Shown one piece after another: positions 1 to 8,155 of a stretch of DNA of 39,275 bases. The notes under the pieces are model-generated. The model was not told the origin of the DNA. It worked only from the letters and a program-made list of their open reading frames with translations, and made no database searches. Source of the stretch: CAYVKM01 sp964452045. Its GTDB lineage: Bacteria > Calditrichota > Calditrichia > RBG-13-44-9. The DNA lies in contig CAYVKM010000027.1 of assembly GCA_964452045.1 (NCBI GenBank), forward strand, positions 1 to 39,275, read 5' to 3'. Every line of letters begins with the position of its first letter. Within the stretch, counting starts at the first letter, position 1. The position numbers and the translations under genes were made by a program.

Positions 1-607
1 AATAACTGTTAGAGAGATTGGCAATTGCATTTTGGGCGGCCTGCACCTGGGTTGGGTCAAAACTCCCCGGATTGGCGATAATTTTGGCCGACTGTTTTAA
101 AAGGTTCAGTGGCGTGGCAGAGGTAATGGCGCTGATCCCTGAGATGGTACCTTCCCTTGGGGCAACCCAGCTGGCGGTCATGTCAACCGGCCAGGAGGCT
201 AAAAGAAATGCCCGGGCTGCCAAAGCCGGATTCAGAATATTGTATCCCAGACCACCAAATAATTCCTTAACAATGGCAATGGCAAACACCGATCCGATGA
301 TGGGCATCCACCAGGGAACCGATGCCGGTAAATTAAAGGCAACCAGCACACCGGTAATCACTGCCGCCCCATCATGAATTCGTAGTGGTTTCTTGGCCAG
401 TTTTTGAATAATCCCCTCGGTCAGAACCGCAGCAACAATAGCAAGAAAGGTAATCCATAAGGCTTTAATACCGAAGAAATAGCCAGCCATGATGAGTGCG
501 GGAATCATAGCAATATTCACCGTCCACATAATTTTTGAAATCGAATCTGGATCTTTTATATGAGGAGATGAAGATAATACAAAAAGTTTTTCACTGGTTT
601 CATTCAT
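1..607 (-). CDS. rnfD: RnfD, electron transport complex subunit D (partial, N-terminal 202 residues)
   Basis: This is an integral membrane subunit of the Rnf ferredoxin:NAD+ oxidoreductase and carries covalently bound FMN. Translating the minus strand from the ATG at 607 gives an uninterrupted frame to the window edge. It has several hydrophobic segments, the family motif GGLGYNILNPALAARAF (about residues 118-134), and TSATPL at 162-167. The latter matches the S-G-A-T flavinylation motif, which puts the FMN-bearing threonine at T165; the usual Gly is Ala here (S-A-T). It lies 74 bases downstream of rnfC on the same strand, as in a standard rnfCDGEA operon, so rnfG, E and A are expected beyond the left edge. 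The Shine-Dalgarno sequence is weak. NqrB is the closest alternative, but the RnfC partner favours Rnf. Confidence 0.93.
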   Translation of the reverse strand, partial: MNETSEKLFVLSSSPHIKDPDSISKIMWTVNIAMIPALIMAGYFFGIKALWITFLAIVAAVLTEGIIQKLAKKPLRIHDGAAVITGVLVAFNLPASVPWWMPIIGSVFAIAIVKELFGGLGYNILNPALAARAFLLASWPVDMTASWVAPREGTISGISAITSATPLNLLKQSAKIIANPGSFDPTQVQAAQNAIANLSNSY

Positions 608-681
608 ATACTATTCTCGCATTGCTGTTTCAAATAAGAAACGGTATCACCTATTTTATTTGAGGATGTACAATTAAATGT

Positions 682-2007
682 TTAGCTGGCCTTTCTTCTC
701 AAATCCAGAATTCTTCTTTTACCAAACCTGATGCCATGAAGCAGATAACGGTTAGCCGGGCATATGAATGCACACGAACCACATTCAATGCAATCCATGA
801 TATGCAGATTTTCTGCTTCATCAAATTTTTCATTATTTACAAGAATCTGTAAAGTGGTTGGTAGTAAATGAATTGGACAAACTTCCACACATCTTCCGCA
901 ACCAATGCAGGGTTCCTCTTCCGGCAAATGGGCACGATCTTCCTCCAGAATCAGGATTCCTGAGGTTCCCTTTACTACCGGAACATTGAGATTTGGCTGG
1001 GTAAGTCCCATCATCGGTCCACCCATAATAATCTTGGCTGCCTTCTCGGTAATTCCACCGCAAAAATCAACCACCTCCTGAAATATCGTACCGATAGGAA
1101 CCATCAAATTTTTTGGTTCTTTTACCCCCGAACCAGTAACAGTAAGTACCCTGTGCGTCAGGGGCTTGTTAAGTGCAACTGCTTCATAAACAGCCTTGGC
1201 AGTGCCAACATTCTGAACGATAACCCCCACATCCATAGGTAATCCCCCGGAAGGGACTTCCCGGTTTAATGCGGCTTTTATCAACTGCTTTTCTGCGCCC
1301 TGGGGATATTTTACCGGGAAAACATTAACTTCCATTCCCTTCTCATCCTTGATCGCATCTAACATCACCTTAGCGGCATCGGGCTTATTACTTTCAATTC
1401 CGATGATACCGCGTTTCACTCCGAGTATTTTCATCATAATCCGCAGACCATTTACGATATCTCCGGGATATTCCAACATCAGTCGGTGATCTGCGGTGAG
1501 ATAGGGCTCGCACTCAATACCGTTCAGGATAAGTATATCAATTTTTTTATCGGGCGGGGGAGAGAGCTTTACATGAGTGGGAAAAGTAGCCCCACCCATT
1601 CCTGCTAATCCCGCTTCCTTAATTCTATCCCTCATCTCTTTCGCTGAAAGGTCCAGATATTTTTCATCCAACTTTATTGAGTCAACCCATTCCTCTGTTT
1701 CGCCTTTCTCAATAACAATGGCCTGGCCGCGACCAGAAACCGGATGGTCTATATCTTCGATTCCGGTTACTTTTCCCGATATTGAGGCATGCACTGGGGT
1801 AGAAACAAATCCATTTACTTCTCCGATCTTCTCTCCCGCTTTTACCTCCTGTCCCTTTTCCACCAGCGGAGTAGTGGGGGCGCCAATGTGCTGCTGCAGG
1901 GGAATAAATACTTTCTGAGGAAGGGGTAATATTTCAATTTTTTTCTTCTCGGTAAACTTCTTTGCTTCATAGGGATGAACTCCGCCAGGAAAAGTCCTTT
2001 TGCTCAC
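682..2007 (-). CDS. rnfC: RnfC, electron transport complex subunit C
   Basis: This is the peripheral NADH/FMN and iron-sulfur subunit of the Rnf complex, which couples ferredoxin oxidation and NAD+ reduction to ion transport. The 441-residue protein has an N-terminal barrel-sandwich segment (HIGAPTTPLVEKGQEVKAG), a Rossmann-like central domain with GMGGATFPTHVK and NGIECEPYLTADHR, and two C-terminal 4Fe-4S motifs: C367-x2-C370-x2-C373-x3-C377-P and C406-x2-C409-x2-C412-x3-C416-P. It lacks the long Ala/Lys-rich tail of enterobacterial RnfC. Start is GTG at 2007, preceded by AAAGGA at a good distance. It is first in the minus-strand operon and a candidate promoter lies at 2068-2097. Confidence 0.96.
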   Translation of the reverse strand: MSKRTFPGGVHPYEAKKFTEKKKIEILPLPQKVFIPLQQHIGAPTTPLVEKGQEVKAGEKIGEVNGFVSTPVHASISGKVTGIEDIDHPVSGRGQAIVIEKGETEEWVDSIKLDEKYLDLSAKEMRDRIKEAGLAGMGGATFPTHVKLSPPPDKKIDILILNGIECEPYLTADHRLMLEYPGDIVNGLRIMMKILGVKRGIIGIESNKPDAAKVMLDAIKDEKGMEVNVFPVKYPQGAEKQLIKAALNREVPSGGLPMDVGVIVQNVGTAKAVYEAVALNKPLTHRVLTVTGSGVKEPKNLMVPIGTIFQEVVDFCGGITEKAAKIIMGGPMMGLTQPNLNVPVVKGTSGILILEEDRAHLPEEEPCIGCGRCVEVCPIHLLPTTLQILVNNEKFDEAENLHIMDCIECGSCAFICPANRYLLHGIRFGKRRILDLRRKAS

Positions 2008-2395
2008 AATATTTCCTTTATCTCTATAGTCAATATCTTCATAATTTTTAATACGGTTTCGGCGAAAAATATATCAATTGGTTTACGTATTTATCAAGCC
2101 TTTTTTAATAAAGTGAGCATTGTAATTTGAATTTATATAAGAAAAAAATGGGATGTCACCCCATTCTTGCTGCTTGATCCACTTAGTGTTTGTTTTTATT
2201 ATATTAAAAAGCTATAATAATTTAGGGTATCGGATATTTTTGATAGAAGCAAGGATAACGATTTATCTTCCAAGATCTGTTCTACGGTCAAAAATAAATT
2301 ATAGATTTCACCAAATTTTCAGGTTAAGTTCCAAACAAAATATCACCAATCTTTAACTTATGTATTTTGTATGTTAATTTCTAATTCGGGTCAAA
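2008..2395. other. divergent AT-rich intergenic region, rnfC / yitT
   Basis: This 388-base divergent spacer carries the candidate rnfC promoter. It also has a short hairpin at 2147-2165, with AATGGG pairing with CCCATT around a 7-base loop. A 67-codon frame at 2153-2356 has no ribosome binding site or recognisable motif and was not accepted. No perfect DnaA box, tRNA or known riboswitch was seen. Confidence 0.5.
2068..2097 (-). promoter_or_regulatory. candidate sigma70-type promoter of the rnfCD operon
   Basis: On the minus strand TTGATA (2097-2092) is followed after 18 bases by TATATT (2073-2068). It lies about 60 bases upstream of the rnfC GTG start. Boxes were matched by eye; FCB organisms may use other promoter consensus sequences. 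Confidence 0.4.
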
Positions 2396-3250
2396 ATGGA
2401 AAATAAGCAATTCGAATTTAAATGTTTATTGAGAGATTTTACCTATTCTTTCATAGGCTCAATTTCACTGGCATTGGGCCTGGTATTTTTTCTGATCCCT
2501 AATAAGATTGCTACCGGTGGCGTTGCCGGACTGGCGATTGTACTCCATTACGTTATAGATCTGCCGACTGGTTTGATTATGCTTATCCTGAACATCCCCC
2601 TTCTTTTAGTCGGTTTAAAATATTTAGGGAAAAAATTCCTGCTAAAAACCCTCTTCGCAATTGTAGCAATGTCCTTTTTTACTGATTTTTTCGCCATAAA
2701 CCTTCATTTCCAAGCTTTAACCCATCATTTAATGCTTGCTACTTTATATGGCGGACTATTGGTGGGTATTGGCCTTGGGCTTATCTTCAAAGGGGATGCA
2801 TCTGCTGGTGGCGGGACCATTCTGGCCAGGGTGATTTCTCAAAAATCACGTTTTAAGACCGGTCAGGTTTTGCTTACCATCGATATATTCGTTATTTCCT
2901 CAGCTGCAATAACTTTTCAAAATATTGAACTGGCCTTATGGGGATTCATTACCATTTTTATTGCCTCACAATTAGTGGATTTAATCCTGACCGGTAAACC
3001 ATATGCAAAGGTAATTCATATTGTGACAAATGAGATTGAGAGTATCGGTGAGCACATTATTAGTGATTTGGGGAGAAGCGCAACTATTTTGAATGCGAGG
3101 GGACTTTTTTCGGGAGAACCAAAAAACCTGTTGCTAGTTGTGGTTGATTCCAGTCAGATCTACAAATTGCGGGATATCGTCCGGTTGCATGATCACAATG
3201 CTTTTATGATCGTGGTTGATGCGAAAGAGATCCTGGGTCAGGGTTTTTAA
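2396..3250 (+). CDS. YitT family membrane protein (DUF161 + DUF2179)
   Basis: This is a polytopic inner-membrane protein of the YitT family, whose molecular function is not established. The 284 residues begin with about five or six hydrophobic segments (residues 15-200), including GSISLALGLVFFLIPNKIATGGVAG near the N terminus and GLIFKGDASAGGGTILARV in the middle, both typical of the family. The C-terminal soluble part (about 205-280) looks like DUF2179, ending in IVRLHDHNAFMIVVDAKEILGQGF. Length matches the family. Start is the ATG at 2396; the ribosome binding site is weak. It points the same way as lpxH but is separated by 84 bases, so co-transcription is only possible. Confidence 0.88.
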   Translation: MENKQFEFKCLLRDFTYSFIGSISLALGLVFFLIPNKIATGGVAGLAIVLHYVIDLPTGLIMLILNIPLLLVGLKYLGKKFLLKTLFAIVAMSFFTDFFAINLHFQALTHHLMLATLYGGLLVGIGLGLIFKGDASAGGGTILARVISQKSRFKTGQVLLTIDIFVISSAAITFQNIELALWGFITIFIASQLVDLILTGKPYAKVIHIVTNEIESIGEHIISDLGRSATILNARGLFSGEPKNLLLVVVDSSQIYKLRDIVRLHDHNAFMIVVDAKEILGQGF

Positions 3251-3334
3251 ATAGCCACATTATATTCAAATTGCATCGATTACTTTGAGCGTCTATATTT
3301 TCTAATTATTTAGCCATACGTGGGTATTTGATAT

Positions 3335-4054
3335 ATGCCAAGTACTTTTTTCATTTCAGATGTCCATCTTGGATCAGGTTCGGCCAAAGCAGAGAGAATG
3401 AAGGAAAAAAGATTAATTTCCTTCCTTGATTATGTCGCACAAAACGGAGAACGGCTTTTTATCGTAGGGGATCTTTTTGATTTCTGGTTTGAATACCGCT
3501 CCGTAATCCCCAAAGGATATACCGGCATTCTTTGCGCTCTTTATCAATTGAGTGATCTGGGTAAGGAAATGCACTATATCGCCGGAAATCACGATTTCTG
3601 GATGAGGGATTATCTTACCAGAGAGTTTGGTATGGATATCCACTTCGATGAACTTTACTACACCATTAATGGAAAGCGTTTTTATCTTTTTCATGGAGAC
3701 GGAATTGCTAAGCACGACTGGGGGTATCGCTTGCTAAAAAGAATCTTCAGAAATAAACTCAACATATTTCTCTATAGCCTTCTACACCCCGATCTGGGCA
3801 TTCCCCTCGCCAAATGGGTATCTTCTTTAAGTCGCGAACACACCCGGCCGGAAGGTCCTCCGGAAGATATTGATTATATTGAGAAGGCCCTTGAAAAATT
3901 TGAGGATGGCTATGATTATGCTATCTTCGGACACCTTCATTATCCGAAATATGAACAATTTGGTCAAAAAGTATATGTTAATCTTGGTGACTGGATTGAA
4001 AATTTCACCTATGCCGAATTTGATGGTACAAATTTAAAACTATTGAATTGGTAA
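3335..4054 (+). CDS. lpxH: UDP-2,3-diacylglucosamine diphosphatase, LpxH-type calcineurin-like phosphoesterase
   Basis: The enzyme cleaves UDP-2,3-diacylglucosamine to lipid X and UMP in lipid A synthesis, at the cytoplasmic face of the inner membrane. The 239-residue sequence shows the metallophosphoesterase motifs in order: D9-x-H11 (SDVHLGS), GDLFDFW at 45-51, GNHDFW at 84-89, HGDG in the middle and GHLHYP near residue 200. Length and the GDLFDFW signature fit LpxH rather than LpxI. It supports an outer membrane with lipid A in this organism. It sits immediately upstream of rpmH, a place where many bacteria have dnaA. Confidence 0.9.
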   Translation: MPSTFFISDVHLGSGSAKAERMKEKRLISFLDYVAQNGERLFIVGDLFDFWFEYRSVIPKGYTGILCALYQLSDLGKEMHYIAGNHDFWMRDYLTREFGMDIHFDELYYTINGKRFYLFHGDGIAKHDWGYRLLKRIFRNKLNIFLYSLLHPDLGIPLAKWVSSLSREHTRPEGPPEDIDYIEKALEKFEDGYDYAIFGHLHYPKYEQFGQKVYVNLGDWIENFTYAEFDGTNLKLLNW

Positions 4055-4160
4055 GGAAGATTTCTCCCCCTCATGTGATTTAATCTGAGTCCTCCAGATC
4101 GACCAAAAGAGTAAACAACTTATTCTGGCATAGTTTAACATTATAAAAATACAACTTATA

Positions 4161-4189
4161 TTGACTTCAGGTAGATATTTTATTTTATT
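4161..4189 (+). promoter_or_regulatory. candidate promoter of the rpmH-rnpA-yidD-yidC block
   Basis: TTGACT at 4161-4166 is followed after 17 bases by the weak -10 TTTATT at 4184-4189, about 50 bases before the rpmH start. The -35 is good and the -10 poor, so the exact element is uncertain, but a promoter is expected in this 186-base gap. Confidence 0.3.
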
Positions 4190-4240
4190 TATTGGCTTTA
4201 AAATAATTGAATTATTGAAAATTAGATAAAGGAGATGGTT

Positions 4241-4387
4241 GTGAAAAGAACATTTCAGCCACATAATCGTAAACGGAAGAATAAGCACGGTTTCCGGGCT
4301 AAAATGCAGACAAAAAACGGTAGAAAAGTACTATCCAGAAGACGCGCGAAAGGGAGAAAAAGACTTACTGTCAGCGATGAATTCTAG
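4241..4387 (+). CDS. rpmH: 50S ribosomal protein bL34
   Basis: This small, highly basic protein of the large ribosomal subunit has 48 residues, beginning (M)KRTFQPHNRKRKNKHGFRAKM, the canonical bL34 start, with the RRRAKGRKRLTV end. The start is GTG at 4241: AAAGGAG (4228-4234) lies six bases upstream, whereas the in-frame ATG at 4235 directly abuts the Shine-Dalgarno and would be too close. Its last 11 bases overlap the start of rnpA (4377), the usual translationally coupled arrangement. It is shorter than many gene finders' length cut-off. Confidence 0.97.
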   Translation: MKRTFQPHNRKRKNKHGFRAKMQTKNGRKVLSRRRAKGRKRLTVSDEF

Positions 4388-4700
4388 ACAGGATAATAAA
4401 CTTCCCCGCGAAATCATACTAAAATCAAAATCCGAAATTGATCGTGTTATCAAATACGGAAAAAAAGTTGCCAGAGATTCTTTTAAGGTCTTTTTATACC
4501 AATCCGAACAAACCCGTGTAGCATTTTTAGTCAGTAAAAAGATTGGAACAGCTGTTAAGCGAAATCGAATGAAACGTTTGTTCCGAGAGGGATATCGATT
4601 AAACAAAAACAAATTTGTACAACAGGAGGTCGTTTTTATTATCAACCGTTTTATTAAAAATTTTCAGAAAATTTTTACAGAAATTGAAAAAATAAATTAA
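4377..4700 (+). CDS. rnpA: ribonuclease P protein component
   Basis: This is the basic protein cofactor of RNase P, assisting RNA-catalysed 5' maturation of tRNAs. The 107-residue protein has the RNR signature KRNRMKRLFREGYR at about residues 61-74 and the hydrophobic pattern RVAFLVSKKIGTAVKRN. Start ATG 4377 lies inside the end of rpmH and is followed after only three bases by yidD, so the genes form one operon. The RNA subunit rnpB was not seen in the window. Confidence 0.96.
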   Translation: MNSRQDNKLPREIILKSKSEIDRVIKYGKKVARDSFKVFLYQSEQTRVAFLVSKKIGTAVKRNRMKRLFREGYRLNKNKFVQQEVVFIINRFIKNFQKIFTEIEKIN

Positions 4701-4703
4701 CAA

Positions 4704-4940
4704 ATGAAGTATATCCTAATTTTTTTTATTAAACTCTACAGAACCTTCATATCACCCCTATCCCCCCCTTCCTGCCGGTTCTATCCGACCTGCTCTGAAT
4801 ATTCAATAGAAGCACTTTCAAAATTCGGCGTATTTAAAGGAGGGTGGATGTCCATAAAAAGAGTAGGAAAATGTCATCCCTTCCATCCTGGTGGATATGA
4901 TCCGGTGCTACCTTCTATAAAGGAAGAAACTGATGGATAA
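4704..4940 (+). CDS. yidD: YidD, putative membrane protein insertion efficiency factor
   Basis: This 78-residue member of the YidD/UPF0161 family is thought to help YidC-dependent membrane insertion. The conserved core is visible: SPPSCRFYPTCSEYSIEA, then GWMSIKRVGKCHPFHPGGYDPV. The conserved cysteines (CRFYPTC, KCHP) and an N-terminal amphipathic segment (ILIFFIKLYRTFISPL) are present. It overlaps the start of yidC by 8 bases, indicating translational coupling. Confidence 0.95.
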   Translation: MKYILIFFIKLYRTFISPLSPPSCRFYPTCSEYSIEALSKFGVFKGGWMSIKRVGKCHPFHPGGYDPVLPSIKEETDG

Positions 4941-6726
4941 AAAAACTATTATTGGTATTGTTCTCATCATTATTGTCACCTTATTGATGCCGGTTTATCA
5001 AAAGTGGATTGTCGGCGAAAAAAAGTCTATTCCCTCGAAACCACTAACTCAGATAGACTCCACTACCACTACACCGGAGATTGCAGCTCCCAAAACCCAA
5101 AATGAGCCCAGGGTTGAAAAACCAATTACACCGCAGGCTGAAGATACAACCATTCATAAGGAAGCCCCCGAACTTAGCATTGCCAGCGCACCGGAAGAAA
5201 AATATGTCGATATTGAAACCGAACTTGTCCACATGCGATTCAGCACATTAAAGGGCGGAAATCCTGTATTGTGGGATCTTAAGAAATACAGTATGCATTC
5301 AGGCAATCCGGTTAATCTCATTAATCAGAATTCTTTAAAGGTTAGTTTCCTTAACACTAACGGTAAGGAAATAAATCTGAATGATTATAACGTCTTTGCA
5401 GATGTTCCGGATGGAAAAAAAGTACAATTAGATCAATCAACACCTGAATACACATTACAATATTATTTACCCATCATCAATGGAAGGATTGTCAAAACTT
5501 TTCATTTCTACAGAGATAAATATTCCTTCGATGTCACTTTGGAATTTGAAAATCTTCAGAATTATATCATCAACCGCCGAGTTTTTGTCGGTTGGGAAAG
5601 TGGTATCCCTCCGACCGAAGAAAACATCAAAGACGATTTAAACTACTCCCGCGCATACGCCTTTCTTGCTGATGATATAGAGAACATAGACGCCTCAGAC
5701 AAGTACGAAGAAAAAGAGTTTAACGGCAAAATAGACTGGGTAGCTGTACGCAGTAAATATTTTTTGGCCTCTATTATTCCGCTTGAAGAAACTGAAACGA
5801 ATGCCGCCATCATCGGGGGAGTACGTACCAAAGAAGAAAAGAAATATAATATTACTATAGAAGCGCAATATGAGCCTGTCGCGAACTTTAAGGATAATTT
5901 CAAGATATATCTTGGTCCACTTGATTATTACATCCTTAAAAAATATGATGTTGGGCTGCAGGATTTGGTGATGAATAAGGATTGGTACGAGAGATTATTT
6001 CGGCCAATCAGCTTGTTAATTATCCCGGCATTTAAATTTCTCTACCGTTTTATACCCAATTACGGTTTGGTAATCATTGTTTTCTCAATACTTATTAAAC
6101 TTTTGCTTCACCCCCTGACCAAAAAAAGTTACCAATCCATGAGTGAAATGCAGTTTCTTCAGCCCAAAATGACCGAAATGCGGGAAAAGTATAAAAATGA
6201 ACCCCAGCGCTTAAATAAAGAAATGATGAAATTATATAAAGAACATGGGGTGAATCCACTGGGTGGTTGCCTCCCCATGCTTCTGCAAATGCCAGTTTTG
6301 TTCGCACTATTTATTGTGTTTCGTTCGACGATTCAATTGAGGGGCAAGCCCTTTTTCTTGTGGATTAATGATTTATCGGCACCCGACGTTTTGCATCTTG
6401 GAATCAGTTTACCTTTGGTCGGGAATAGCATCCATGTTTTACCCGTTTTGATGGGAATCACGATGATTTGGCAGTCCAAAATGTCGATGACAGATCCAAA
6501 ACAGAAGATGATGATATACTTCATGCCAATATTCATGATTTTTATTTTCTATTCGCTTCCCTCTGGATTAAATCTATACTATGCGGTGTTTAATATTTTA
6601 AGCATGATTCAGACCAGTCAAATCAAGAAAAAAATGCATCCGGGGGGAAATGCAGGAAGTGAACCAACAGAAGACAAGGCGGCTATAAAGCAACCCGTTG
6701 AACGTAATCGAAAGAAAAGCAAATAA
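4933..6726 (+). CDS. yidC: membrane protein insertase YidC
   Basis: This inner-membrane insertase works alone and with SecYEG. The 597-residue protein has the Gram-negative architecture: an N-terminal membrane anchor (about residues 5-25), a Pro/Thr-rich linker, a large periplasmic P1 domain (about 85-345), then the conserved OxaA core with membrane segments. In the core, YGLVIIVFSILIKLLLHPLT and NPLGGCLPMLLQMPVLFALF are characteristic; the hydrophilic-groove Arg lies in the first, more variable, core segment. The C-terminal tail is basic (EKNRKKSK-like), as expected for ribosome contact. It is last in the rpmH-rnpA-yidD-yidC unit, with mnmE starting 8 bases later. Confidence 0.97.
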   Translation: MDKKTIIGIVLIIIVTLLMPVYQKWIVGEKKSIPSKPLTQIDSTTTTPEIAAPKTQNEPRVEKPITPQAEDTTIHKEAPELSIASAPEEKYVDIETELVHMRFSTLKGGNPVLWDLKKYSMHSGNPVNLINQNSLKVSFLNTNGKEINLNDYNVFADVPDGKKVQLDQSTPEYTLQYYLPIINGRIVKTFHFYRDKYSFDVTLEFENLQNYIINRRVFVGWESGIPPTEENIKDDLNYSRAYAFLADDIENIDASDKYEEKEFNGKIDWVAVRSKYFLASIIPLEETETNAAIIGGVRTKEEKKYNITIEAQYEPVANFKDNFKIYLGPLDYYILKKYDVGLQDLVMNKDWYERLFRPISLLIIPAFKFLYRFIPNYGLVIIVFSILIKLLLHPLTKKSYQSMSEMQFLQPKMTEMREKYKNEPQRLNKEMMKLYKEHGVNPLGGCLPMLLQMPVLFALFIVFRSTIQLRGKPFFLWINDLSAPDVLHLGISLPLVGNSIHVLPVLMGITMIWQSKMSMTDPKQKMMIYFMPIFMIFIFYSLPSGLNLYYAVFNILSMIQTSQIKKKMHPGGNAGSEPTEDKAAIKQPVERNRKKSK

Positions 6727-6734
6727 ATTTGTAA

Positions 6735-8126
6735 ATGTTAAATATAGAAAATGATGATACAATAGTCGCCGTATCCACAGCCGCTGGAAAGGGCGCTATC
6801 GCAGTTATCCGCCTCAGCGGAAATTCCTGCCTATCAATTATAAATAAGATTTTCAGTAAAAAAATAAAGCAAAATGATCATCATAAAATTTTCCCGGGTG
6901 AAATTTATGCATCACCGGACCGTCGATTAATTGATCAAGTAGTTGTTTCTTACTTTAAAACTCCGCAGTCCTATACCGGAGAAGATGTTATTGAGATTTC
7001 CTGCCATTGCAATAATTTTATCATCGATCAGATTATTTCAGAGGTGGTCAGCTCCGGGGCACGCGTAGCAGAGCCCGGAGAATTTACAAAAAGAGCTTTT
7101 CTGAATCACAAAATGGATTTGGCACAGGCTGAAGCGGTTGCCGGCATTATTGAGGCAAAAACTCGACTGGGACTCATTCATTCTCTTCGCCAATTGGAAG
7201 GCGGCCTCTCGGATATAATAAATACCTTAAAAAACCAGATTCTTGACATTGCTTCACTAATCGAAGTAAGTTTGGATTTTAATGAAGGAGACGTTAGCGT
7301 ATATAATAAAGAAGATGTTGTAGACGGGGCGAAAACAATAGTTGAAAATGTCGAGAATCTGATCAAAACATACAACTATGGGCGTCTGTTAAATGAGGGA
7401 ATGAAAATTCTGTTGTTGGGCAAACCAAATGTTGGAAAATCCAGCCTGTTAAATTTATTTTTAGAAAAAGAGAGGGCGATTGTAAGCGAGATACCGGGCA
7501 CGACCCGAGATTATATTGAAGGATTTGCACAAATCGACGGAATACCGATTCAAATAATTGATACTGCAGGTATACGTGAAACTTTAGATACAATTGAAGA
7601 TATCGGTGTTAAGAGAGGATTAGAACACATCCAATCGGCAGATATTATTCTGGCACTTTTTGAAGCCCATAAGTTGTTAGATGCAGATGATTTTAATTTA
7701 ATAAGACTCATTGAGGAACTGAATTCAAACGTACCTGTTATTCTGGTTCTGAACAAGGTCGATCTCGGACTGAATAATAAGACCGAAAAAAAATTAAATA
7801 CGCGCAATTTGCCATCAATAAAAATTTCAGCTAAAAATCAAGAAAATATCGACCTATTAAAGAAACAGATAAAAGGTTATTTAATAAAAGAATCGATTGA
7901 TGATAGTGAAGATATTGTAATATCCCACAGCAGGCAAAAAGATGCTTTAGTAAAAACACAATTGGCCATGCAGGATTTCTTGGGTGGAATCAGAGCTAAT
8001 CTTGATGAGGCTGTACTTGCGGCCGATCTTCGAAATGCACTCGACTACATTGGCCAAATTGTCGGCGAGACAACTTCAGATGATTTATTAAATATTATAT
8101 TTGGTAAATTTTGTATCGGGAAGTAA
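6735..8126 (+). CDS. mnmE: tRNA modification GTPase MnmE
   Basis: With MnmG, this protein installs the (carboxymethyl)aminomethyl group at wobble U34 of certain tRNAs. The 463 residues comprise an N-terminal tetrahydrofolate-binding domain (DTIVAVSTAAGKGAIAVIRLSG), a helical domain, and an inserted G domain with P-loop GKPNVGKS (229-236), GTTRDY, DTAG and NKVD motifs. The protein ends in CIGK (460-463), the functional C-terminal Cys motif. Full length. The next gene follows closely, with a parS-like palindrome in the 29-base gap. Confidence 0.97.
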   Translation: MLNIENDDTIVAVSTAAGKGAIAVIRLSGNSCLSIINKIFSKKIKQNDHHKIFPGEIYASPDRRLIDQVVVSYFKTPQSYTGEDVIEISCHCNNFIIDQIISEVVSSGARVAEPGEFTKRAFLNHKMDLAQAEAVAGIIEAKTRLGLIHSLRQLEGGLSDIINTLKNQILDIASLIEVSLDFNEGDVSVYNKEDVVDGAKTIVENVENLIKTYNYGRLLNEGMKILLLGKPNVGKSSLLNLFLEKERAIVSEIPGTTRDYIEGFAQIDGIPIQIIDTAGIRETLDTIEDIGVKRGLEHIQSADIILALFEAHKLLDADDFNLIRLIEELNSNVPVILVLNKVDLGLNNKTEKKLNTRNLPSIKISAKNQENIDLLKKQIKGYLIKESIDDSEDIVISHSRQKDALVKTQLAMQDFLGGIRANLDEAVLAADLRNALDYIGQIVGETTSDDLLNIIFGKFCIGK

Positions 8127-8127
8127 G

Positions 8128-8143
8128 TGTTTCACGTGAAAAC
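8128..8143. promoter_or_regulatory. parS-like site 1 (ParB binding), between mnmE and mnmG
   Basis: TGTTTCACGTGAAAAC matches the parS consensus TGTTTCACGTGAAACA at 14 of 16 positions, with both central half-sites (TTTCAC/GTGAAA) intact. It lies just after the mnmE stop and before the probable mnmG TTG start. Two further sites flank the other end of mnmG. Confidence 0.8.
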
Positions 8144-8155
8144 AAGGAATCCACT

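Noticed and set aside
2153..2356. 67-codon open frame upstream of yitT
   Set aside because: No ribosome binding site, AT-rich low-complexity sequence and no family resemblance.
8111..8155. Upstream TTG start of mnmG within mnmE
   Set aside because: No Shine-Dalgarno; it would overlap mnmE and translate the parS site, giving a non-family extension.
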